Origin: CAZYBG01 sp964645155
Lineage (GTDB): Bacteria; Pseudomonadota; Alphaproteobacteria; Rhodobacterales; Rhodobacteraceae
Assembly (NCBI GenBank): GCA_964645155.1
Contig: CAZYBG010000098.1
Location: 1-10,676 of the forward strand
Direction of reading: 5' to 3'
DNA length: 10,676 nucleotides
The translations under genes were made by a program, and so were the position numbers. The notes under the pieces were generated by a model. The model searched no databases and was not told the DNA's origin. It worked only from the letters and a program-made list of their open reading frames with translations. Within the stretch, counting starts at the first letter, position 1. The number at the start of each line of letters is the position of its first letter. Shown piece after piece: positions 1 to 6,254 of this stretch.

Positions 1-507
1 GACGCCTTCGTCGAACTGGCCATGTGGCCGGGCTGCGAACAGCTTCCCTATGTCAAGGACGGTGGCTTCGACGGCGACTGGGTTGAAGAGAACTGCTCGG
101 CTATGCGTCAGGATGGCCCGTTCATCGAAGCCGGCGAGAACGACAACCTGATCGTGCAGCAACTGCAGGCGGACGCGAATGCCGTCGGCATCTTCGGCTA
201 TTCGGCCCTGTTCGAGAACCTCGACCAGCTGCGCGGAATCAGCATCGACGGCGTCGAACCTTCGACCGAAACGATCGCATCGTTCGACTATCCGATCGCC
301 CGCCCGCTGTACTTCTACGTGAAGAACGCGCACCGCGGCGTGATCCCCGGCCTGAACGAGTTCATCGCCGAGTACGCGTCGGAGAACTCGCTGGGCAACG
401 GCGGCTACCTGCAGGAGCGCGGCCTGGTCGTCCTGGCCGACGACGTGCGCGCCGACCTGGTGAACCGCCTGACCAACGCGGTCAGCATGGATCCGGTCGC
501 GGAGTAA
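1..507 (+). CDS. pstS: Phosphate ABC transporter substrate-binding protein PstS (3' part)
   Basis: This is the C-terminal 168 residues of the periplasmic phosphate-binding protein, which captures phosphate and delivers it to the PstC-PstA permease. The frame is open from base 1 and ends in TAA. The first residues, DAFVEL, match the part just after the phosphate-binding SGTR loop of the family, so the signal peptide and first lobe lie outside the window. Supporting motifs are GIFGYSALFEN near residue 66 and the YPIARPLYFYVK stretch near residue 98, both typical of alphaproteobacterial PstS. It is followed 12 bases later by a stable hairpin and then pstC. The family call is secure from motifs and from the pstCAB neighbours; only the left end is missing. 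Confidence 0.93.
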   Translation, partial: DAFVELAMWPGCEQLPYVKDGGFDGDWVEENCSAMRQDGPFIEAGENDNLIVQQLQADANAVGIFGYSALFENLDQLRGISIDGVEPSTETIASFDYPIARPLYFYVKNAHRGVIPGLNEFIAEYASENSLGNGGYLQERGLVVLADDVRADLVNRLTNAVSMDPVAE

Positions 508-519
508 TCCGCCCGACCC

Positions 520-545
520 GACTGCCCGGCTTCGGCCGGGCAGTC
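520..545 (+). promoter_or_regulatory. Intercistronic hairpin with TTCG tetraloop between pstS and pstC
   Basis: GACTGCCCGGC (520-530) and GCCGGGCAGTC (535-545) form a perfect 11-bp stem closed by a C(TTCG)G loop, one of the most stable RNA tetraloops. No T-run follows, so it is not a standard intrinsic terminator. Its place directly after the pstS stop suggests a 3' stability element or partial terminator that keeps pstS mRNA more abundant than the permease mRNA. That role is inferred; the structure is seen directly. Confidence 0.75.
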
Positions 546-573
546 CCCTAGCCGACTGCACTTGAGGTTGAAC

Positions 574-1950
574 ATGACTCTGATCGCTTTCGCCCTGCTG
601 TTTGCCGCGGTGCTTGGAGGGTACGTGTTCAATCGAATGGCCGCAGAGCGTATCCGCGACGGCGGAACGCGATTGCATTCGCTGAGCGGCTTTCACGGCA
701 TGTATGCGGCGCTGGTCGCCGGACTGCCGGGGTTGTTCCTGCTGATCGTCTGGCTGATCCTGCAAGGGCCGCTGACCGAGAATCTCATGATGAGTGGCCT
801 GCCGGACGGTGTCCTGGACGGTCTGGAGAGCGGTCAGATCGCACTGCTGAAGTCCGAGATCCTGCAGATTGCGAATGGTACCGTCTTCGGAACGCCCGAG
901 CAGTGGAAGATCGACGCGGCCGAACGGCTGAACGCGATGGTCGCCACCGGAAGGTGGCTTATGGTGGTCGCGGTGGCGCTGCTCCTTCTGGCGGCGCTGG
1001 TGTATGCGCGCAGCAGGGTGTCATCAGAGTTCCGCGCTCGCCACGGCGTCGAGCACATCGTTCTTGGCCTGATGATTGGCTGTTCCACGATCGCCATCTT
1101 CACCACCTTCGGGATCGTGTTCTCGCTGTTCTTCGAAAGCTGGGCGTTCTTCCGGCTGATCCCGGTGCACGAGTTCCTGTTCGGGCTGAAGTGGGAACCG
1201 CAGATCGCTATCCGTACCGACCAGATCGCGGGCGCAGGCGCCTTCGGCGTGATCCCGGTGTTCATGGGAACGCTCGTAATCATGACGATCGCCCTGTTCT
1301 TCGCGGTGCCGGTCGGGTTGTTCGCAGCGATCTACCTGAACGAGTTCGCGGCGCCGCGCGTGCGCAACGTCATCAAGCCGGTGCTGGAGATCCTGTCGGG
1401 CATCCCGACCATCGTCTATGGCTTCTTCGCGATCCTGACCGTGGCCCCGTTCCTGCGCGCCACAGGGGCGGACCTCGGACTTGCGCTGGCGCCGAACACC
1501 GCGCTTGCGGCGGGCAGCGTGATGGCGATCATGCTGATTCCGTTCATCTCGTCATTTGCCGACGACGCCCTGACGGCAGTGCCGCGCAGTCTTCGCGACG
1601 GCTCGCTTGCCCTTGGCGCCACGCGCGGCGAGACCATGATGAAGGTCCTGTTCCCGGCCGCGATCCCCGGCATCGTGGGGGGCGTGCTGCTGGCTGTCAG
1701 CCGCGCCATCGGCGAGACGATGATCGTGGTGATGGCCGCAGGCCTGATCGCGAAGCTGACGATCAACCCGCTGGACAGCGTAACGACCATGACGCTGCAG
1801 ATCGTGACCCTGCTCATCGGCGACTCCGAGTTCGACAACCCCAAGACGCTCGCCGCCTTTGCACTGGGAATGCTGCTGTTCGTCGTCACCCTGGGCATCA
1901 ACATCCTGGCACTTGGCATCGTGCGCAAGTACCGCGAGCAGTACGACTGA
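574..1950 (+). CDS. pstC: Phosphate ABC transporter permease PstC
   Basis: This inner-membrane permease subunit pairs with PstA to form the phosphate channel driven by PstB. I chose ATG 574 (458 residues) over an in-frame TTG at 562 because GAGG at 564-567 lies six bases before the ATG. The conserved permease core is the C-terminal half, with hydrophobic segments near residues 228-253, 271-293, 308-328, 365-390 and 428-451. The EAA loop contacting the ATPase is at about 338-367 (SLRDGSLALGATRGE onward). The first 190 residues are extra compared with the roughly 320-residue enterobacterial protein: hydrophobic segments near 1-20, 44-64, 128-146 and 163-188, with a soluble stretch between 70 and 125. 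That arrangement is typical of the alphaproteobacterial long form (DUF3708-type N-terminus). pstA starts 10 bases after the stop. Confidence 0.95.
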   Translation: MTLIAFALLFAAVLGGYVFNRMAAERIRDGGTRLHSLSGFHGMYAALVAGLPGLFLLIVWLILQGPLTENLMMSGLPDGVLDGLESGQIALLKSEILQIANGTVFGTPEQWKIDAAERLNAMVATGRWLMVVAVALLLLAALVYARSRVSSEFRARHGVEHIVLGLMIGCSTIAIFTTFGIVFSLFFESWAFFRLIPVHEFLFGLKWEPQIAIRTDQIAGAGAFGVIPVFMGTLVIMTIALFFAVPVGLFAAIYLNEFAAPRVRNVIKPVLEILSGIPTIVYGFFAILTVAPFLRATGADLGLALAPNTALAAGSVMAIMLIPFISSFADDALTAVPRSLRDGSLALGATRGETMMKVLFPAAIPGIVGGVLLAVSRAIGETMIVVMAAGLIAKLTINPLDSVTTMTLQIVTLLIGDSEFDNPKTLAAFALGMLLFVVTLGINILALGIVRKYREQYD

Positions 1951-1960
1951 GGGGCTTATC

Positions 1961-3250
1961 ATGACCGACGTTCCCGCGCAGACGCCGCCGACGACCTATT
2001 GGGAGTCAGACAGCTATACCGCACGCATCCGGGCGCGTCACCGAAGCGAGTTGTGGCTGCGCGGCCTCGGCCTTGCGGCCATCGGCATTGCTCTACTGAT
2101 GCTGGCGATCATGCTGACCTCGATCCTGACCAGCGCGGCCGGCGCGTTGCGACAGGCCCATGTGACGATCGACGTGCCGATCTCCGCCGAGGCGGTGGAC
2201 CCGGCCGACCCGTTCTCGGGCAACTGGCGCAAGATCATGCAGGACTATATCGCGTCGGTCTACCCTAACGCAGATACGTCCGAACTGCGGGAACTGGGCG
2301 GCATCCTGTCGAACGGTGCACAATTCCGGGTGCGCGATACTGTGGTGGCCAACCCCTCGCTGATAGGTCAGACGCTGACAATCACCGTACCGCTGTCCGA
2401 CCCCTACGACCAGCTGGCCAAGGGCTACGTCAACCGTGATGCGCCGCCAGACCAGCGGCGGCTGAATGACGCCCAGATTGCCGCATTCGACCAACTGGAC
2501 GAGGCGGGGATGGTGTCGAAGCCGATCAACTGGGGGATCCTGACCCAGGGAGATTCACGTTTTCCCGAGCTTGCGGGATTGCGGGGGGCGATGATCGGTA
2601 CGCTGTGGCTGCTGCTCACGACCTTTGCCCTCGCGTTCCCGGTCGGCATCGGCGCGGCGATCTATTTGGAAGAATTCGCACCGAAGAATCGGCTGTCGGA
2701 TCTCATCGAGGTCAACATCAACAACCTCGCCGCCGTTCCGTCGGTCGTCTTCGGCCTGCTCGCGCTGGCGGTGTTCCTGAACTGGTTCGGGCTGCCACGG
2801 GGGGCGCCCTTCGTCGGCGGCCTAACGATTGCACTGATGAGCCTGCCGACGATCATCATTGCGACGCGCGCGGCGCTCAAGGCCGTTCCGCCCTCGATCC
2901 GTGAGGCAGCGCTTGGGGTGGGCGCGTCCAAGCAGCAGGTGGTATTCCAGCACGTGCTGCCGTTGGCGATGCCCGGGATCATGACCGGCACAATCCTTGC
3001 CATGGCCAACGCCATCGGTGAGACTGCTCCGCTTTTGCTTATCGGAATGAACGCGTTCCTCACCTCGGTCCCGACATCGCCCTTTGAAAGCGCAACGACG
3101 CTGCCAACGCAGATCTTCATCTGGGCCGACAGCCCCGAGCGGGGCTTCGTCAGCCGAACCTCGGCTGGAATCGTAATCCTGCTGGTCGTTCTGGTGACTA
3201 TGAACGCCCTTGCCATCTACCTGCGTCGCAAGTTCGAACGTCGCTGGTGA
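1961..3250 (+). CDS. pstA: Phosphate ABC transporter permease PstA
   Basis: This is the second permease subunit of the phosphate transporter, 429 residues long. The start at ATG 1961 is supported by AGGGG six bases upstream, and it leaves 10 bases after pstC. A cytoplasmic N-terminus precedes one membrane segment (about 34-59). An extra-membrane domain of about 140 residues (63-205) follows, then the permease core with segments near 208-236, 258-276, 284-303, 337-362 and 401-421. The EAA loop is at 312-340 (SIREAALGVGASKQQ). The family core in enterobacteria is about 300 residues, so the inserted domain is extra; it matches the long alphaproteobacterial form (DUF3333-type N-terminus). By topology that domain should face the periplasm, where it could meet PstS; this last point is inference. 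Confidence 0.94.
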   Translation: MTDVPAQTPPTTYWESDSYTARIRARHRSELWLRGLGLAAIGIALLMLAIMLTSILTSAAGALRQAHVTIDVPISAEAVDPADPFSGNWRKIMQDYIASVYPNADTSELRELGGILSNGAQFRVRDTVVANPSLIGQTLTITVPLSDPYDQLAKGYVNRDAPPDQRRLNDAQIAAFDQLDEAGMVSKPINWGILTQGDSRFPELAGLRGAMIGTLWLLLTTFALAFPVGIGAAIYLEEFAPKNRLSDLIEVNINNLAAVPSVVFGLLALAVFLNWFGLPRGAPFVGGLTIALMSLPTIIIATRAALKAVPPSIREAALGVGASKQQVVFQHVLPLAMPGIMTGTILAMANAIGETAPLLLIGMNAFLTSVPTSPFESATTLPTQIFIWADSPERGFVSRTSAGIVILLVVLVTMNALAIYLRRKFERRW

Positions 3251-3269
3251 TCCTGTGGAGAGCTACACA

Positions 3270-4067
3270 ATGGACGACCTTCGTATCGTGGAGAGACGCG
3301 TGGAGACGCAGGACATCAAGATCACCGCGCGCGGTGTGCAGGTCTACTACGGCGACAAGCATGCGCTCAAGGACGTGGACTGCGACATCCGCGACAAGAC
3401 GGTGACTGCGTTCATCGGCCCCTCGGGCTGCGGCAAGTCCACCTTCCTGCGTTGTCTCAACCGGATGAACGACACCGTCGCGATCGCCCGTGTGGAAGGT
3501 GACATCCGGCTTGACGGCGAGGACATCTACGACAAGCGCGTCGACCCGGTGCAGCTTCGCGCCAAGGTGGGCATGGTGTTCCAGAAACCGAACCCGTTTC
3601 CCAAGTCGATCTACGACAACGTCGCCTACGGGCCCAAGATCCACGGGCTGTCCCGGACGAAGTCGGAACTCGATGGCATCGTCGAGGGCAGTCTCCGGAG
3701 GGCCGCACTCTGGGACGAAGTCAAGGACCGGCTCGCAGAACCAGGGACAGGGCTTTCCGGCGGTCAACAGCAGCGTCTCTGCATTGCGCGTGCGGTCGCG
3801 ACCTCTCCCGAGGTGCTTCTGATGGACGAGCCCTGCTCGGCGCTCGACCCGATTGCGACGGCGCAGGTCGAGGAACTGATCGACGAGCTGCGATCGAACT
3901 TCTCGGTGGTGATCGTCACCCACTCCATGCAGCAGGCCGCCCGCGTCAGCCAGAAGACTGCGTTCTTCCACCTCGGCAGCCTCGTCGAATACGGCGAGAC
4001 CGGGCAGATCTTCACCAACCCCCGCGACCCGCGGACGGAAAGCTACATCTCGGGAAGGATCGGGTGA
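3270..4067 (+). CDS. pstB: Phosphate ABC transporter ATP-binding protein PstB
   Basis: This 265-residue cytoplasmic ATPase energises phosphate import through PstC-PstA. All ABC motifs are present: Walker A GPSGCGKST at 50-58, Q-loop Gln105 in VFQKPNPFP, signature LSGGQ at 162-166, Walker B EVLLMDEP at 181-188 with Asp186 and Glu187, and the switch His218. The VFQKPNPFPKSIYDNVAYGP stretch is diagnostic for PstB within ABC proteins. ATG 3270 follows GTGGAG with a nine-base spacer; a start at 3210 would overlap pstA and is unlikely. The stop shares one base with the phoU ATG, implying translational coupling. Catalytic residues are intact, so it should be active. Confidence 0.97.
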   Translation: MDDLRIVERRVETQDIKITARGVQVYYGDKHALKDVDCDIRDKTVTAFIGPSGCGKSTFLRCLNRMNDTVAIARVEGDIRLDGEDIYDKRVDPVQLRAKVGMVFQKPNPFPKSIYDNVAYGPKIHGLSRTKSELDGIVEGSLRRAALWDEVKDRLAEPGTGLSGGQQQRLCIARAVATSPEVLLMDEPCSALDPIATAQVEELIDELRSNFSVVIVTHSMQQAARVSQKTAFFHLGSLVEYGETGQIFTNPRDPRTESYISGRIG

Positions 4068-4801
4068 TGGAAACCAAGATGGCGTCGGACCCGCATATCC
4101 TGCAGGCGTTCGACCGCGACCTCGAGGCGATCCAGGCACTCATCATGCGGATGGGCGGGCTCGTCGAGGCGGCGATCCTCGACGCGGCGACCGCGCTCGA
4201 GACGCGCGACGAGGAACTCGCCGAAAGCGTCCGGCGCAACGACCGGCTGATCGACGATCTCGAGGAGCGGGTCAACGAGGAGGCGGCGCGGGTGCTCGCC
4301 CTGCGCTCGCCGACGGCGACCGACCTCAGGACCGTGCTGAGCGTGATGAAGATCAGCGCCAACCTGGAGCGGATGGGCGACTACGCCAAGAACCTCGGCA
4401 AGCGCGTCTCGGTGCTGGCGCAGATGCCGCCGGTGGACGGCGCGGGCGGCGCGCTGCGGCGGATGGCCAAGGCCGTCGAGGTGATGTTGAAGGACGCGCT
4501 CGATGCCTATATCCAGCGCGATGCCGAGCTTGCGCAGGACGTGCGTGCCCGCGACCACGATGTCGACCAGATGTACAACGCGCTGTTCCGCGAGTTCCTG
4601 ACCTACATGATGGAGGACCCGCGCAACATCACCGCCTGCATGCACCTGCACTTCATCGCCAAGAACGTCGAGCGGATGGGCGACCACGTCACCGCCATCG
4701 CCGAGCAGGTGATCTACCTCGTCCGGGGCGAGCTGCCGGGCGACGCACGGCCGAAGGGCGACGAGACCGCCTATGTCCGCCCGCCCGAGGATCAGGCGTG
4801 A
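4067..4801 (+). CDS. phoU: Phosphate signalling regulator PhoU
   Basis: PhoU is a cytoplasmic, peripheral helical protein that links the Pst transporter to the PhoR kinase and damps the Pho response when phosphate is plentiful. The 244-residue product has the expected tandem three-helix repeats, each with a metal-binding ExxxD motif: ERMGD at 101-105 and ERMGD at 202-206. ATG 4067 is preferred over the adjacent GTG 4064 because GGAAGGA (4053-4059) lies seven bases upstream, and because it overlaps the pstB stop by one base. The C-terminal 25 residues are polar and probably disordered. From here on third codon positions look almost uniformly G or C, more so than in pstC-pstA. Confidence 0.95.
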   Translation: METKMASDPHILQAFDRDLEAIQALIMRMGGLVEAAILDAATALETRDEELAESVRRNDRLIDDLEERVNEEAARVLALRSPTATDLRTVLSVMKISANLERMGDYAKNLGKRVSVLAQMPPVDGAGGALRRMAKAVEVMLKDALDAYIQRDAELAQDVRARDHDVDQMYNALFREFLTYMMEDPRNITACMHLHFIAKNVERMGDHVTAIAEQVIYLVRGELPGDARPKGDETAYVRPPEDQA

Positions 4802-5496
4802 TGTCGGGCGCCGACCGGCACCCCACGGTGCTCGTGGTGGAGGACGAGCCGGCGCAGCGCGAGGTCCTGGCCTATAACCTCGAGGCCGAAGGTTTCCAGG
4901 TGGCGCGCGCCGAGAACGGCGAGGAGGCGCTCATCATGATCGAGGAGGCGCCCCCCGACGTGATCGTGCTCGACTGGATGCTGCCCAACGTGTCGGGGAT
5001 CGAGGTCTGCCGGCGGCTCAAGACCCGTCCCGAGACACGCGGCCTGCCGATCATCATGCTCTCGGCGCGGTCCGAGGAGGTGGACCGGGTCCGCGGGCTT
5101 GAGACCGGGGCCGACGACTATGTCGTCAAGCCCTACTCGATCGTGGAACTGATGGCGCGGGTCCGCGCGCAGCTGCGCCGGACGCGGCCCGCCAGCATGG
5201 GCGAGGTGCTGGAGTTCGACGACATCCGGCTCGACGCCGAGACCCACCGGGTGACGCGCGACGGCCAGCTTCTCAAGCTCGGCCCGACCGAGTTCCGGCT
5301 GCTCTCGACCTTCATGGAGAAGCCCGGCCGGGTCTGGAGCCGCGAGCAGCTGCTCGACCGGGTCTGGGGCCGCGAGATCTACGTCGACACCCGCACCGTC
5401 GACGTCCATATCGGCCGCCTGCGCAAGGCGCTCTGCCAGAATGGCGGCGAAGACCCGGTACGCACGGTGCGCGGCGCGGGATACGCGCTGGGGTAG
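4801..5496 (+). CDS. phoB: Phosphate regulon response regulator PhoB
   Basis: This is an OmpR-class transcription factor of 231 residues that binds Pho boxes when phosphorylated by PhoR. The receiver domain (about 8-125) has the acidic pair Glu14/Asp15, phospho-acceptor Asp58 in VLDWMLP, switch Ser88 and Lys110 in VVKPYS. Each sits five residues beyond the E. coli PhoB position. The winged-helix domain (about 135-231) ends in the typical RTVDVHIGRLRKAL and VRTVRGAGYALG motifs. GAGGA (4787-4791) lies nine bases before ATG 4801, which overlaps the phoU stop by one base. It is the last gene of the operon; no phoR follows, unlike the enterobacterial phoBR pair. Confidence 0.95.
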   Translation: MSGADRHPTVLVVEDEPAQREVLAYNLEAEGFQVARAENGEEALIMIEEAPPDVIVLDWMLPNVSGIEVCRRLKTRPETRGLPIIMLSARSEEVDRVRGLETGADDYVVKPYSIVELMARVRAQLRRTRPASMGEVLEFDDIRLDAETHRVTRDGQLLKLGPTEFRLLSTFMEKPGRVWSREQLLDRVWGREIYVDTRTVDVHIGRLRKALCQNGGEDPVRTVRGAGYALG

Positions 5497-5501
5497 GGGC
5501 C

Positions 5502-5536
5502 CCGGCCGCCCTCCGGCCCGCGGGCGAGGGCGCCGG
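5502..5536 (+). terminator. Strong GC hairpin after phoB, probable operon 3' end
   Basis: Bases 5502-5513 pair with 5526-5536 as an 11-bp stem with one bulged C. The loop itself contains the palindrome GCCCGCGGGC. It begins five bases after the phoB stop. There is no T-run, so it is either a factor-dependent terminator region or a 3' protective structure. The structure is seen; the terminator role is inferred from position. Confidence 0.45.
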
Positions 5537-5591
5537 CAACTGCCGATGCCGCAGTCACGATCGTCTCAAGGTCTTGTGACCGCCTGCGGGC

Positions 5592-5616
5592 GGAACGGGG
5601 CAGGGCGCGGCTGGTT
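5592..5616 (+). promoter_or_regulatory. Weak candidate EcfG-type promoter
   Basis: GGAAC (5592-5596) is followed after 16 bases by GGTT (5613-5616). The alphaproteobacterial general-stress sigma factor EcfG recognises GGAAC, 16-17 bases, CGTT, so this is one mismatch away. It would place transcription just upstream of the exported repeat protein, whose binding site begins at 5641. Such short motifs occur by chance, so this is tentative. Confidence 0.2.
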
Positions 5617-5654
5617 GGGGTCCTGTGCAACGCAAGACGCAGGAAGGATATCCC

Positions 5655-6134
5655 ATGAAGCGCCTCGCCCTGACGACCGCCATCGCCGTCGGCCTCGCGA
5701 TCCCGGCCGCGGCCTCGAACGAACAGCTTGCCGCCTCGATCGGGGTCGAGCCGGGCCAGTACACCTTGGCCGAGCTCGTCGCGCTGCAGGCCGCCATCGA
5801 CGATAATGACCAGCAGCTGATCCGGGCCATCCAGGAAGGCCGGGTCGAGACCGCCACCGCCGCCGACGTCACGCCCGGCCAGGCCGAACTGGCCCAGAGC
5901 CTCGGCGTCGATCCTTCGGAGTACACGCTGGCCGAACTGGCGCAGCTGAGGGATGCGCGTGCCACCGGCAATGCGGGGCTCGAGGCTCAGGTCCTGGAAG
6001 GCGACGCCGGCGCGGTGTCGGGCTCCGGCATCACCGACGGCCACGCCCAGATCGCGGCGTCGCTCGGCCTCGACCCTGCGGACTACAGCTTTTCGGAACT
6101 GGTGCGCATCAAGGCCAGTCGCGAGAGCAGCTAG
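5655..6134 (+). CDS. Small exported protein with 54-residue tandem repeats
   Basis: This 159-residue protein has no function that I recognise. ATG 5655 is preceded by AGGAAGGA with a six-base spacer, a very strong binding site that rules out the GTG at 5625. Residues 1-21 look like a Sec signal peptide (MKRLALTTAIAVG then AIPAAAS), so the protein is probably periplasmic or secreted. The rest is a repeat with a period of exactly 54 residues. The core LAASIGVEPGQYTLAEL (25-41) recurs as LAQSLGVDPSEYTLAEL (79-95) and IAASLGLDPADYSFSEL (133-149). The third copy is truncated after the core. There are no cysteines and the protein is acidic. A good intrinsic terminator follows, so it is probably transcribed alone. 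Confidence 0.85.
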   Translation: MKRLALTTAIAVGLAIPAAASNEQLAASIGVEPGQYTLAELVALQAAIDDNDQQLIRAIQEGRVETATAADVTPGQAELAQSLGVDPSEYTLAELAQLRDARATGNAGLEAQVLEGDAGAVSGSGITDGHAQIAASLGLDPADYSFSELVRIKASRESS

Positions 6135-6162
6135 GCTTCATCCGGACTCGCGGCGACTTCGG

Positions 6163-6190
6163 AAGGGCGGCGGGGCATCCCGCCGCTTTT
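6163..6190 (+). terminator. Intrinsic terminator of the repeat-protein gene
   Basis: GCGGCGGG (6167-6174), loop GCAT and CCCGCCGC (6179-6186) form an 8-bp GC stem followed by TTTT. The stem extends by AAGG pairing with the T-run. It starts 28 bases after the stop codon. Because an A-pair precedes it, it may also slow transcription arriving from the convergent oxidoreductase gene. Confidence 0.88.
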
Positions 6191-6201
6191 CCTCGCACCA
6201 T

Positions 6202-6229
6202 TTATCCGATAAGACATATTATGTAACTT
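6202..6229 (+). other. dif: Candidate dif-like XerC/XerD recombination site
   Basis: The 28 bp have the 11-6-11 layout of chromosome-dimer resolution sites. The left arm is TTATCCGATAA (6202-6212), the centre GACATA (6213-6218) and the right arm TTATGTAACTT (6219-6229). The inner ends ATAA and TTAT flank the six-base centre as in known dif sites, and the right arm carries the conserved XerD half TTATGT. By eye it matches 19 of 28 positions of the B. subtilis dif as I recall it, including an uninterrupted ATATTATGTAA, and 16 of 28 of the E. coli site. It is an AT-rich island in high-GC DNA, between a terminator and a convergent gene. The recombination role is inferred; alternatives are a site used by a Xer-dependent mobile element, or chance. 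Confidence 0.65.
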
Positions 6230-6254
6230 ACGTGTGCTGGCGGACAGCCATCCG

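Noticed and set aside
903..1964. 353-codon plus-strand frame inside pstC
   Set aside because: It is an out-of-frame, Arg-rich reading of pstC, which has intact permease motifs in its own frame.
3198..4139. 313-codon minus-strand frame opposite pstB
   Set aside because: It is antisense to pstB, whose ABC motifs are complete; no family features on the minus strand.
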